The translations under genes were made by a program, and so were the position numbers. Below the pieces are notes generated by a model, which was given only the letters and a program-made list of their open reading frames with translations, searched no databases and was not told the origin of the DNA. 64,000 bases of DNA from the NCBI RefSeq assembly GCF_001685355.1, contig NZ_CP016438.1:6634001-6698000 (forward strand), in the 5' to 3' direction. Shown one piece after another: positions 25,384 to 33,372 of the stretch; the stretch's first letter is position 1, and every line of letters starts with the position of its first letter. The DNA comes from Streptomyces lincolnensis (GTDB lineage Bacteria > Actinomycetota > Actinomycetes > Streptomycetales > Streptomycetaceae).

Positions 25384-27204
25384 ATGGACGTTATGGGGGA
25401 CAAGGCAACTCTGTTCGAGACAGGGCGTTTTGTGCAGCCTTCCGGGCCGGTGGAGGCCGGGGAGGCGGCTGACGATGCCGCCGAGGAGGTCCGCCAGAGG
25501 CTCGCCGCGGAGGCCGGTGACGTCGAGGCGATGAGCGTCCTCGGGGCCATGCTGCTGCGCCGCGGAGATCTCGACGGAGCCGAGTCCCATCTGCGTGCCG
25601 CCACCGCGGCCGGTGACCGTGCCGCCGCCAACAACCTCGGAGTCCTTCTTCACCAGCGCGGCTACGGCGACGAGGCCGCCGGATGGTGGCGGATCGCCGC
25701 GGTCGCCGGATCCGCCGCGGCCGCGCACGCGCTGGGCCGGTACCACCGCGAGCGGGGCGACGAGCCCGCCGCCGAGTACTGGCTGCGCCAGTCCGCCGAG
25801 CAGGGGCACACGCTCGGCGCCTACGCGCTCGCCGACCTGCTGGAGCACCGGAACGACCCGAAGGCCGAGCAGTGGATGCGGGTCGCCGCCGAGCGGGGGC
25901 ACCGGGAGGCCGCCTACCGGCTGGCGCGGGCCCTCGACCGCAAGGCGGGACACGCGCAGGAGAGCGGTGCCGACGCCGACGCCGCGCTGCTGGAGGAGGC
26001 CGAGCAGTGGTACCGGCAGGCCGCCGCGCGCGGACACCGCCGGGGCGCGCTGCACCTCGGCGCCATCCTGGAGAAGCGCGGCGAGCTCAAGGAGGCCGGG
26101 CGCTGGTACCTGACCTCCGCCAAGGACGGCGAGGTGCGGGCCGCCTGCGCGCTCGGATTCCTGCTCCGCGACGCGGGCGACACCGAGAACGCCGCGCTGT
26201 GGTGGCTCCGGGCCGCGCAGGAGGGCGACGGCAACGCCGCCAACGCGCTGGGCGCGCTGCACGCCGAGCGCGGGGAGCAGCAGACCGCCGAGCGCTGGTA
26301 CCGGGCCGCGATGGACGCCGGCGACGACAATGGCGCGTACAACCTCGGGCTGCTCTGCGCCGAGCAAGGGCGTACCGCGCAGGCCGAGCAGTGGTACCGG
26401 CGCGCCGCCTACGCCGGGCATCGCGAGGCGGCCAACGCGCTGGCGATCCTGCTGCTCCAGGTCGGGGACGCGGCCGGGGCCGAGCCGTGGTTCTCCAAGG
26501 CCGCGGAGGCCGGGAGCGTGGACGCCGCGTTCAACCTCGGGATCCTCTTCGCCGGGCGGGACTCCCGGGAGGACGCCGCCGAGGCGCTGCGGTGGTACGA
26601 GCGGGCGGCGGCCGCCGGGCACACGGAGGCTGCCCTCCAGGTCGGGATCGCGCGGCTGCGGGACGGGGACGAGCTCGCCGCCGAGCGGCATCTGCGGTGC
26701 GCCGCGGGCGGGGGGAGCACCGAGGCCGCGTACCGGCTGGCGACCGTGCTGGACGCGCGGCGCCCGCCGGCGCCCTCGCACGAGCTGGGGGAGCCGGCGC
26801 ACGAGAAGACCGAGTGCGAGGAGTGGTACGAGCGGGCGGCGTCCCAGGGGCATCGGCGGGCGCAGGTGCGGGTCGGGATGCTGGCCGCCGCGCGGGGCGA
26901 CGTGGTCGAGGCGGCGCGGTGGTACCGGGAGGCGGCGGAGGCCGGGTCCCGGAACGGGGCCTTCAATCTCGGACTGCTGCTGGCGCGCGAGGGAAGTGAG
27001 CCGGAGGCCGCCGTGTGGTGGACCCGGGCCGCCGACGCGGGGCACGGGCGGGCGGCGTTGCGGTTGGCCCTCGTCTACGCGCGTCGTGGTGAGCTGGCGG
27101 AGGGGCAGCGGTGGGCCGATCGCGCGGTGACGCTCGGGCCGGGGGAGGTGGCCGAGCGGGCCGCCCGGCTGCGGGACGCGTTGCGGCAGGAGCTGTCGGC
27201 GTGA
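25384..27204 (+). CDS. Sel1-like/TPR repeat protein
   Basis: A 606-residue soluble protein made almost wholly of about 13-15 Sel1-like (TPR-related) repeats of roughly 35 residues. A typical unit is AAxAGHREAANALGxLLxxxGDxxxAExWYRxA, for example QWYRRAAYAGHREAANALAI. No signal peptide or membrane helix is found, so it is probably a cytoplasmic scaffold. ATG at 25384. The gene lies alone between two identical initiator tRNA genes. Sel1 proteins usually mediate protein-protein interactions; the partner is unknown. Confidence 0.85.
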   Translation: MDVMGDKATLFETGRFVQPSGPVEAGEAADDAAEEVRQRLAAEAGDVEAMSVLGAMLLRRGDLDGAESHLRAATAAGDRAAANNLGVLLHQRGYGDEAAGWWRIAAVAGSAAAAHALGRYHRERGDEPAAEYWLRQSAEQGHTLGAYALADLLEHRNDPKAEQWMRVAAERGHREAAYRLARALDRKAGHAQESGADADAALLEEAEQWYRQAAARGHRRGALHLGAILEKRGELKEAGRWYLTSAKDGEVRAACALGFLLRDAGDTENAALWWLRAAQEGDGNAANALGALHAERGEQQTAERWYRAAMDAGDDNGAYNLGLLCAEQGRTAQAEQWYRRAAYAGHREAANALAILLLQVGDAAGAEPWFSKAAEAGSVDAAFNLGILFAGRDSREDAAEALRWYERAAAAGHTEAALQVGIARLRDGDELAAERHLRCAAGGGSTEAAYRLATVLDARRPPAPSHELGEPAHEKTECEEWYERAASQGHRRAQVRVGMLAAARGDVVEAARWYREAAEAGSRNGAFNLGLLLAREGSEPEAAVWWTRAADAGHGRAALRLALVYARRGELAEGQRWADRAVTLGPGEVAERAARLRDALRQELSA

Positions 27205-27309
27205 CGCCGCGGTGACGGTCCCCTGGGGTACCTGGAGTACCTGGGGTAGGGGTGGGTTGTCGGTTGCTCGGTGACTGTGGTTGCCGTCTCGGTGTTTCCG
27301 CCCCCGCCG

Positions 27310-27430
27310 CCCCTGCCCGTCCCATCCCCAGGGGCTGCCGCCCCTTCGGCCCCGCCGTTCCAAGGGGCTCCGCCCCCTGGACCCCCGTATCGGCCCTTAA
27401 GGGGCCTCGTCCTCAAACGCCGGACGGGCT
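27310..27430. repeat. Dispersed Streptomyces intergenic repeat (copy 1)
   Basis: Between the Sel1 gene and the second tRNA (27205-27523, no gene) lies a patchwork of GGGGCTGCCGCCCC, AAGGGGCTCCGCCCCCTGG and CCTCAAACGCCGGACGGGCT. These blocks recur in intergenic regions of many Streptomyces. They can form small hairpins. No promoter or gene is evident here apart from the tRNA's own upstream sequence. Confidence 0.55.
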
Positions 27431-27523
27431 GACAGCGGCCTGGCCGGTGCTGACCTGGGGTGATGCTGTCGGGTAATCGATTTGCTTCTGGTGGCTCCCT
27501 TCACGTAACGTTGCATTCATCGA

Positions 27524-27597
27524 CGCGGGGTGGAGCAGCTCGGTAGCTCGCTGGGCTCATAACCCAGAGGTCGCAGGTTCAAATCCTGTCCCCGCTA
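27524..27597 (+). tRNA. Initiator tRNA-fMet (CAU), copy 2
   Basis: Identical over all 74 bases to the tRNA at 25080, with the same C-T mismatch at 1-72 and GGG/CCC anticodon-stem pairs. The few bases after it (CTGAAG) also match, then the sequences diverge. Confidence 0.96.
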
Positions 27598-27604
27598 CTG
27601 AAGG

Positions 27605-27647
27605 CCGAGGGCCGGAATCCGAAAGGGTTCCGGCCCTCGGTGCTTTT
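27605..27647 (+). terminator. Terminator after tRNA-fMet copy 2
   Basis: CCGAGGGCCGGAA (27605-27617) and TTCCGGCCCTCGG (27628-27640) form a perfect 13-bp stem followed by a T-run (GCTTTTT). It also lies 22 bases before the stop of the convergent ABC transporter gene. Confidence 0.9.
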
Positions 27648-27661
27648 TCCCTTGGTACTTG

Positions 27662-28801
27662 TCAGGGGCGGTGGCCCACTGCTTCGGCGTAGAGGGACCT
27701 GTCGACCGTCCTGGATTCCGGGAGGGGGTCGCCCTCGAAGACGCCTTGGGCGCGGTAGGCGGACTGGAGGCGGTCCGTCGTGCCGGCGCGGATCTCCCAG
27801 TCCATGCGGAGGGACGGGGTCGAGGCGAGGATCTTCGCGTCGGACCGCAGGAGACGCGCCAGGTAGGTGACGAAGGTCGCGTTCTTCTTGTAGTCGGCCG
27901 CGAAGTAGGTGTTCACCGTGCGGATGTAGGCGCGGACGAGAGCCACGCCCGCGTCCACGTCGTCGTTCAGGAGGCTCGGGCCGTAGAGCAGGCCGCCCAG
28001 GGGCTCGCCGGGAGGCTGGCCGCCGAGGAAGGCGTAGCCGGGGGTGCCGTCGACCCTGCGCCAGACCGGGTCGAGGAGCCAGGCGGAGTCGACGCCTCCG
28101 TTCTGTAGGGCGGTGAGGACGTCGGCCGAGCCGAGCTGTTGGTACTGGATCTCGTCGAGGCCGCCGCCGTGCTTTTCCAGGGCCTTCTCCATGGGGTACG
28201 CGATGACCGAGCCCTTGCCGATCATCGTGCCGAGTTTGCGGCCGGCCATCGCCACGCGGTCCGCGCTCTCGCCGTCCTTCAGCCGCACCCACAGGCCGCT
28301 CTTCGAGGTGGGAGCGGGCGAGAAGTTGCCCGCCACCCATCGGATGTCGAAGCCGCCGTGGACGCCGTTCATGACGGCCGCCTCCGGGGCCGCCCAGAGC
28401 GCGTCGATGTCACCCTTCGCAAGGAGGGGCAGGGCGTCGGGGGTCGGCAGGACCTTGAGGGTGACGTCCAGCCCCTCCTTCTTGAACTCGCCTTTGTCCA
28501 GGGCCACTTGGAGAGGTGCCACGTACTCGGCGCTCAGTGTGCCGGTGGCGATCGTCAGCTCGCGGGACTCGGACAGGGGCCGCGGGGCCGGTGTGCCGGG
28601 GGCGCAGCGGGCCGGGCGGCGGGTGGGGGAGAGGTCGGAGGGGGCGGTCCAGGAAGGGGCGGCGCAGCCCGTCACGGGGCGGATCGTGCGCGTCTGCGTG
28701 CCCGCCTTCGACGCGGTGCCCTCCCCGGCCGGTGACGCACACGCGGCCGACGCCAGCAGTGCGCCGACGGCGACCACGGCACCGTACGGACGTCTCCTCA
28801 T
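27662..28801 (-). CDS. ABC importer substrate-binding lipoprotein (nitrate/sulfonate/NMT1-like)
   Basis: A 379-residue exported lipoprotein. The lipobox is LLASAAC after a basic N-terminus. The mature part has the SsuA/NMT1-type order: LTIATGTLSAEYVAPLQVALDKGEFKKEG, then DALWAAPEAAVMNG, a hinge, and the closing TVNTYFA helix. Proteins of this family bind alkanesulfonates, taurine, nitrate or pyrimidine precursors; the ligand here is unknown. ATG at 28801 overlaps the permease stop (ATGA), so it is the third gene of an ATPase-permease-binding protein operon. Confidence 0.85.
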   Translation of the reverse strand: MRRRPYGAVVAVGALLASAACASPAGEGTASKAGTQTRTIRPVTGCAAPSWTAPSDLSPTRRPARCAPGTPAPRPLSESRELTIATGTLSAEYVAPLQVALDKGEFKKEGLDVTLKVLPTPDALPLLAKGDIDALWAAPEAAVMNGVHGGFDIRWVAGNFSPAPTSKSGLWVRLKDGESADRVAMAGRKLGTMIGKGSVIAYPMEKALEKHGGGLDEIQYQQLGSADVLTALQNGGVDSAWLLDPVWRRVDGTPGYAFLGGQPPGEPLGGLLYGPSLLNDDVDAGVALVRAYIRTVNTYFAADYKKNATFVTYLARLLRSDAKILASTPSLRMDWEIRAGTTDRLQSAYRAQGVFEGDPLPESRTVDRSLYAEAVGHRP

Positions 28802-29661
28802 GACTGCCCCCGTCCTCGGTCCCTGGGTGCCCAGGGGGTGAGCAACCGGCCCACCAGTCGGATCAGTTCGGAGAAGAGCACGCCCAGGACGGCCACGCAG
28901 ACGATGCCGACGAACATCACGTCGTTCTGGAAGAGGGCGCGCGAGTCGAAGATGAGATGGCCCAGGCCGTTCGTCGCGGCGATCTGTTCCGAGGCGACGA
29001 TCACCAGCACCGCCACGCCCGCCGCGATCCGGGCGCCGACCAGGACGGACGGGAGGGAGGCCGGGAGCAGGACGTGGCGGAACATCTGCCAGGGGGAGGC
29101 GCCGAAGACCTGGCCCGCGTCGCGGTGGCCGGAGGGGATCTGCATGACCGCCGACATGGTCGAGATCCACACGAAGAAGAACACCGTCGTCGCCACCAGG
29201 GCCACCTGCGGGCCCTCGCCCAGGCCGAACATGTTCAGGAAGATCGGCAGCAGGGCCAGCTTGGGGACGACGTACAGGGCGTCCAGCAGTGGTTCCAGGG
29301 CCGCGCGCACCAGGGACAGCGAGCCCATCAGCAGGCCCAGCGCGTAGCCCGCGGCCGTGCCGACGGCGTAGCCGGCCAGGACGCGCTTCAGGGTCGCCCA
29401 CACGTCCGGCCACAGGTCGCCGGCGGCGGCGCGGTCCCAGCCGTCGGCCAGGATCGTGGAGGGGGCGGGGTAGACGCGGTCGTCGATCCAGGCCCGGGTG
29501 GCGGCCAGTTGCCACAGCAGGACCAGCAGCAGGGGGACGGCGACCGCCAGGGTCAGTTCCAGGGCGCGCCGACGGCGGTGCGCGCGTTGGGGGTCGAGTT
29601 CCCGGGGGCCCGGGCTGCGGACCAGGAGCGACTCGGCCGGTGCCTTCACGGTCGTCGTCAT
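28798..29661 (-). CDS. ABC importer permease (SsuC/TauC-like)
   Basis: A 287-residue membrane protein with six predicted helices, starting at residue about 35 (LTLAVAVPLLLVLLWQLA). The cytosolic coupling loop reads GHRDAGQVFGASPWQMFRHV, matching the EAA signature of importer permeases. ATG at 29661. It overlaps both neighbours by four bases, so the operon is translationally coupled. It would move the ligand brought by the lipoprotein downstream of it. Confidence 0.9.
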   Translation of the reverse strand: MTTTVKAPAESLLVRSPGPRELDPQRAHRRRRALELTLAVAVPLLLVLLWQLAATRAWIDDRVYPAPSTILADGWDRAAAGDLWPDVWATLKRVLAGYAVGTAAGYALGLLMGSLSLVRAALEPLLDALYVVPKLALLPIFLNMFGLGEGPQVALVATTVFFFVWISTMSAVMQIPSGHRDAGQVFGASPWQMFRHVLLPASLPSVLVGARIAAGVAVLVIVASEQIAATNGLGHLIFDSRALFQNDVMFVGIVCVAVLGVLFSELIRLVGRLLTPWAPRDRGRGQS

Positions 29662-30452
29662 GCCGGGACCGCCTCCTTGCGCAGCAGGTCCCACAACTCG
29701 CTCTTCAGGGAGGTGAACTCGGGGGCGGAGCGGATGTCGCCGGTGCGGGGGCGCGGGAAGGGCGGGCGGTGCTCGGCGAGGAGCCGGCCCGGGCGGGCGG
29801 ACATCACCAGGACGCGGTCGCCGAGGACGATCGCCTCCTCCAGGCTGTGGGTGATGAAGAGGGTGGTGGTCCGGGTGGTCTGGGTGAGGTCCAGCAGCTC
29901 GTCCTGGAGGATCATGCGGAGCTGGGCGTCCAGGGCCGCAAAGGGCTCGTCCATCAGCAGCAGTTCCGGCTCCACGGCCAGGGCCCGGGCGATCGCCACG
30001 CGCTGGCGCATACCGCCGGAGAGGGTCGCCGGGTAGGCGTCCGCGAAGTCCGCCAGGCCCATGCGGGCCAGCCAGCCGTCGGCGCGGGCGTTCGCCTCGC
30101 GGCGCGGGACGCGTTGGATGTCCAGGCCGAAGCGGACGTTGGCGCGGACCGTCTTCCAGTCGTAGATGCCGTAGTCCTGGAAGATCATGGCGGCCGGGCG
30201 GGGCGCGGACGTGCGGATCTCCAGGGTGCCCGTGCTCGGGCGGAGCAGGCCCGCGGCGATGCGCAGCAGGGTCGACTTCCCGCAGCCCGAGGGGCCGACC
30301 AGGCAGACGAACTCGCCGGGGGCGACGGTGAGGTCCAGGGGGCCGAGCGCGTCGACGGAGCGGGGCGGGCGGCCGAAGGTGCGGGTCAGGCCGGTGGCGT
30401 GGAGGGTGGGGTGCGGAGCCCCAGGGGTGGGTTTCGGGTGCGGATCTCCCAC
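29658..30452 (-). CDS. ABC importer ATPase (SsuB/TauB-like)
   Basis: A 264-residue ATPase. Walker A is GPSGCGKST, the Q-loop is IFQDYGIYDW, the signature is LSGGMRQR, Walker B is LLLMDEPFAALD and the H-loop is FITHSLEEA. GTG at 30452 is chosen because AAGGAG lies 6-7 bases upstream, and the longer N-terminal extension is poorly coded. It is the first gene of the importer operon. A perfect palindrome (30504-30516) lies 52 bases upstream. Confidence 0.93.
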   Translation of the reverse strand: MGDPHPKPTPGAPHPTLHATGLTRTFGRPPRSVDALGPLDLTVAPGEFVCLVGPSGCGKSTLLRIAAGLLRPSTGTLEIRTSAPRPAAMIFQDYGIYDWKTVRANVRFGLDIQRVPRREANARADGWLARMGLADFADAYPATLSGGMRQRVAIARALAVEPELLLMDEPFAALDAQLRMILQDELLDLTQTTRTTTLFITHSLEEAIVLGDRVLVMSARPGRLLAEHRPPFPRPRTGDIRSAPEFTSLKSELWDLLRKEAVPA

Positions 30453-30503
30453 GGTTGCTCCTTGCGGAGTGCGGTACGGAGAGGGGGTGGCCGCACGACG
30501 ATA

Positions 30504-30516
30504 TGACGGTCCGTCA
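30504..30516. promoter_or_regulatory. Palindromic operator upstream of the ABC importer operon
   Basis: TGACGG-T-CCGTCA is a perfect palindrome with 6-base arms and one central base, 52 bases before the ATPase start. This is a typical size for a TetR/GntR-type operator. No binding protein is identified. Confidence 0.5.
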
Positions 30517-30569
30517 GATTCAGGAACCCTGCGGGCGGCACATTCGCCGAACCCCGCGGGCAGCACAAA

Positions 30570-30598
30570 GCCCCGGCCTCCGTGAAGGATGCCGGGGC
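30570..30598 (-). terminator. Terminator after the Fur-family gene
   Basis: GCCCCGGC (30570-30577) and GCCGGGGC (30591-30598) form an 8-bp stem. On the minus strand it is followed by TTTGTG, and it lies just after the stop of the Fur-family gene (30613). Confidence 0.75.
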
Positions 30599-30612
30599 CT
30601 CGGTGTGGGCGG

Positions 30613-31029
30613 CTACGCCGCCGCGCAGTTGGGGCACACGCCCCGGTACGTCACCTCGACGTCCGAGACGGTGAAGCCGAAGCGCTCCGAGTCGGGGAGG
30701 TCGGACAGCGGGTTGCCGGTCGGGTGGACGTCCCGGATGGCGCCGCACTGGGCGCAGACCAGGTGGTGGTGCGGCTGGTGCGCGTTCGGGTCGTACCGCT
30801 TGGCGCGCTTGTCGGTGGCGACCTCGAGGACTTCGCCGAGGGTGACCAGCTCGCCCAGGGTGTTGTAGACGGTCGCCCGGGAGATCTCGGGCAGCTTGGC
30901 GACGGCCCTGGTGTGGACCTCGTCGGCCGTCAGGTGGACGTGCTCGCCGTCCAGGACCTCGGCCACGACACGCCGCTGTGCGGTCATCCGCCATCCGCGT
31001 CCGCGCAGTCGTTCCAGAAGGTCGCTCAT
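30613..31029 (-). CDS. Fur-family metalloregulator (PerR/CatR-like)
   Basis: A 138-residue Fur-family repressor. The N-terminal winged helix spans residues 1-80 (TAQRRVVAEVLDGEHVHLTADE and ISRATVYNTLGELV). HHHLVCAQCG is the regulatory metal site, and two CxxC pairs (CAQC and CPNC) would bind the structural zinc. The pattern fits the PerR/CatR branch, which senses peroxide through iron, but a zinc- or iron-responsive role cannot be excluded. ATG at 31029. A perfect inverted repeat upstream (31096-31110) is a likely autoregulatory operator. No catalase gene lies next to it here. Confidence 0.85.
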   Translation of the reverse strand: MSDLLERLRGRGWRMTAQRRVVAEVLDGEHVHLTADEVHTRAVAKLPEISRATVYNTLGELVTLGEVLEVATDKRAKRYDPNAHQPHHHLVCAQCGAIRDVHPTGNPLSDLPDSERFGFTVSDVEVTYRGVCPNCAAA

Positions 31030-31095
31030 ACGGGCCAGCTTAACAGCAGAGGTGACCAGAACCCGAACAGGTGTTGATTTGGATCTCTGCTTGAT

Positions 31096-31110
31096 TTGGA
31101 CAAAGTCCAA
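31096..31110. promoter_or_regulatory. Fur-type operator upstream of the Fur-family gene
   Basis: TTGGAC-AAA-GTCCAA is a perfect inverted repeat with 6-base arms, 67 bases upstream of the ATG at 31029. Fur-family regulators commonly bind such sites at their own promoter. Confidence 0.6.
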
Positions 31111-31133
31111 GCCGGCTTCCGCCGAAGAGTGGG

Positions 31134-31168
31134 ACGGGCCGGGCTGTCCACGGGGAAGCCCGGCCCGT
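31134..31168 (-). terminator. Terminator after the CBS-domain gene
   Basis: ACGGGCCGGGCT (31134-31145) and AGCCCGGCCCGT (31157-31168) form a perfect 12-bp stem with an 11-base loop, 14 bases after the CBS gene stop. Confidence 0.78.
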
Positions 31169-31181
31169 TCGTGTGCCGTGC

Positions 31182-31574
31182 TCAGGCGGGGACGCGCTGT
31201 CGTGCCGGCGCCCAGCAGCGGATGATGTCGCGGACCGAGACGATGCCCACGGGCTCGCCGCCGTCCAGGACGATCAGGTGTCGGAAGCCGCCGTGGGTCA
31301 TCGCGTGTGCCGCCTCCTCCAGGGTCCAGGTCGGGGCGGCGAAGACGACGTCGGTGGTGGTGTGCGCGTGGGCGTGTTCCGTGTCCGGGCTCTGGCCCAG
31401 GCCGACGGAGTTGAGGACGTCGCGTTCGGTGAGGATGCCGATGCCGGTGCCGTCGGGATCCAGGACGACGGCCGCGCCCACCCGGCGGGCGGACATCAGG
31501 GCGGCGGCCTGGCGGAGGGTGTGGGTGGGTCCGATGGTCAGGACCACCGTGCTCATGGCGTCGCGGACGAGCAT
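31182..31574 (-). CDS. Tandem CBS-domain protein
   Basis: A 130-residue protein consisting of two CBS motifs: residues about 1-60 (LRQAAALMSARRVGAAVVLDP, GILTERDVLN) and about 70-125 (LEEAAHAMTHGGFRHLIVLDGG, GIVSVRDII). Stand-alone CBS pairs bind adenosyl ligands such as AMP or ATP and act as energy sensors; the partner is unknown. ATG at 31574 with a GGAGGTGA ribosome-binding site. A 9-base-arm palindrome lies upstream at 31596. Confidence 0.88.
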   Translation of the reverse strand: MLVRDAMSTVVLTIGPTHTLRQAAALMSARRVGAAVVLDPDGTGIGILTERDVLNSVGLGQSPDTEHAHAHTTTDVVFAAPTWTLEEAAHAMTHGGFRHLIVLDGGEPVGIVSVRDIIRCWAPARQRVPA

Positions 31575-31595
31575 GGGTGCGGAGTCACCTCCAAC

Positions 31596-31619
31596 GAATC
31601 CCTGTTAGTGCAGGGATTC
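31596..31619. promoter_or_regulatory. Palindrome upstream of the CBS-domain gene
   Basis: GAATCCCTG (31596-31604) and CAGGGATTC (31611-31619) are perfect inverted arms with a six-base spacer, 22 bases before the start codon. It may be an operator or a hairpin in the leader. Confidence 0.5.
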
Positions 31620-31748
31620 ACAAGTTCACAAATGAGGGTCCCCTCAGAGTCGCAGGCAAAGCGAGGGTCAACAAGAGGGCGCGCGCCGCCGATTGAGGGC
31701 GTGCGCGCTCATCTGTGCTCGTGGAAAGCGCCGGTTGATCGCCCCCGG

Positions 31749-32549
31749 CTAGTAGCGCTCGTTGAGATACCCGAGGAACTCGTCGTGGAGCAGGCCGTTC
31801 GACGCGGCCGCGTTGCCGCTGTGGGGGCCCGGGCGGCCGTCGAGGCCGGTGAAGGTGCCGCCCGCCTCCGTCACGATGATCGCGTTCGCGGCCATGTCCC
31901 ACAGGGAGAGCTCCGGCTCGGCGCACAGGTCGACCGAGCCCTCGGCGACCATCATGTACGGCCAGAAGTCGCCGTACGCGCGCGTGCGCCACACCTCACG
32001 GGTCAGGTCCAGGAAGCCGCCCAGGCGCCCCTGGTCCTCCCAGCCGGTGAGCGAGGAGTACGCGAAGGAGGCGTCCGAGAGCTTCGAGACCCGGGAGACG
32101 TGCAGCCGGGAGGCCGAGGTGAGACTGCGGCCGGAGAACGCGCCGTTGCCCTTGGCGGCCCACCAGCGGCGGCCGAGCGCCGGGGCGGAGACCACGCCCA
32201 CGACGGGCCGGTAGCCGCCCTCGGCCGCCTCCATCAGGGAGATGAGGGTGGCCCACACGGGTACGCCGCGCACGTAGTTCTTGGTGCCGTCGATCGGGTC
32301 GATCACCCAGCGGCGCGGGCCGGTGCCCTCGACGCCGTACTCCTCGCCGAGCACCGCGTCGCGGGGGCGGGCGCGCTTGAGATGGCCCCGGATGAGTTCC
32401 TCGGCGGCCTTGTCCGCCTCGCTCACCGGAGTCATGTCCGGCTTCGTCTCGACCTTGAGGTCGAGGGCCTTGAAGCGGTCCATGGTGCCGGCGTCCGCCG
32501 CGTCGGCGAGGACATGGGCGAGACGCAGGTCGTCGAGGTAGTCGGGCAT
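31749..32549 (-). CDS. hisN: Histidinol-phosphatase HisN (inositol monophosphatase family)
   Basis: A 266-residue enzyme of the lithium-sensitive phosphatase fold. The metal-binding motifs are LGEEYG and WVIDPIDGTKNY, with WDMAANAIIVTEAGG toward the C-terminus. In Streptomyces coelicolor the orthologue at this position (SCO5208) was shown to be the missing histidinol-phosphate phosphatase. It would dephosphorylate histidinol phosphate in histidine synthesis, outside the main his operon. ATG at 32549. It is divergent from the TetR gene. Confidence 0.93.
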   Translation of the reverse strand: MPDYLDDLRLAHVLADAADAGTMDRFKALDLKVETKPDMTPVSEADKAAEELIRGHLKRARPRDAVLGEEYGVEGTGPRRWVIDPIDGTKNYVRGVPVWATLISLMEAAEGGYRPVVGVVSAPALGRRWWAAKGNGAFSGRSLTSASRLHVSRVSKLSDASFAYSSLTGWEDQGRLGGFLDLTREVWRTRAYGDFWPYMMVAEGSVDLCAEPELSLWDMAANAIIVTEAGGTFTGLDGRPGPHSGNAAASNGLLHDEFLGYLNERY

Positions 32550-32731
32550 GTGACGAACGGTATCTGCCGTGGTCGGTGCGGGGCTACCGGGGGGGCCGGG
32601 GTGCGGACAGGGGGCGGACCGGGTGGCTCGCGGTGACCGAAGGGCGCCCCCGCGTACCTTCGCGAACCCTTGACAGTGCCTCCATGCGCGTCAAATCTGG
32701 GGCGCAGAGCCGATCGCCCAGGGAGGCGACG

Positions 32732-33337
32732 ATGCCTGGAGCGCGGGAATCCCTGCTGGATGCCGCTTACACGGCGCTGGCGCGCCGACCGTGGGCCGCC
32801 GTACGGATGGTGGACGTGGCCGCGACGGCCGGAGTGTCCCGGCAGACCCTCTACAACGAGTTCGGGAGCAAGGAGGGGCTGGCCCGGGCGCTCGTCAGGA
32901 GAGAGGCGGACGGGTATCTCACCGGGGTCGAGCGGGCGCTGACCGCGCACGGCGACGCCCGGGAGCGGCTGACCGCGACCGCCGAGTGGACCGCCTCCAC
33001 CGCCCGGGAGAACGCGCTCGTACGGGCCATGCTCACCGGCTGCTGGAGCGAGCGGCTGCCCTCCCCGACGCTGAAGGCCGTGCCGTCCTCCTCGGCCGTG
33101 CCGGCGCAGCGCCGGGCGGACGGCCCGCTGCCGTCACCCGGTGACTTCGTGGCCCTGGTGCGCGATCGCGCCGTGACGGTCCTCTCCGGTCCCGGCACGC
33201 CCAAGTCGGACCTCTCCGACCTCGCCCGCTCCTGCGAACTCGTCGTCCGCCTCGCCCTGTCCTGCGTGGCGGCCCCGCCCGGCGAGGGCGGGGTCGCGGA
33301 TCTGGTGCGCAGCGCGCTGCACCGGCAGTACGCCTGA
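32732..33337 (+). CDS. TetR-family transcriptional regulator
   Basis: A 201-residue TetR-type repressor. The HTH spans residues about 25-50 (VRMVDVAATAGVSRQTLYNEF). The ligand-binding part (60-200) is Ala- and Ser-rich and not assignable. ATG at 32732 with GGGAGG at the right spacing; an upstream ATG at 32684 is less likely. It is divergent from hisN and convergent with the Gdx-type exporter gene, either of which could be its target. Confidence 0.87.
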   Translation: MPGARESLLDAAYTALARRPWAAVRMVDVAATAGVSRQTLYNEFGSKEGLARALVRREADGYLTGVERALTAHGDARERLTATAEWTASTARENALVRAMLTGCWSERLPSPTLKAVPSSSAVPAQRRADGPLPSPGDFVALVRDRAVTVLSGPGTPKSDLSDLARSCELVVRLALSCVAAPPGEGGVADLVRSALHRQYA

Positions 33338-33370
33338 CACCGGGCGCCCCGACCGGGAGGCGCTCCGGTG
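33338..33370. terminator. Bidirectional terminator between the TetR and SMR genes
   Basis: CACCGG...GCGCC pairs with GGCGC...CCGGTG, with one bulge, between the convergent stops at 33337 and 33373. Confidence 0.65.
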
Positions 33371-33372
33371 AA

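Noticed and set aside
31173..32636. A long plus-strand frame through the CBS gene and hisN
   Set aside because: The minus strand carries clear CBS and phosphatase motifs, whereas the plus frame is Gly/Arg/Asp-rich with no family.
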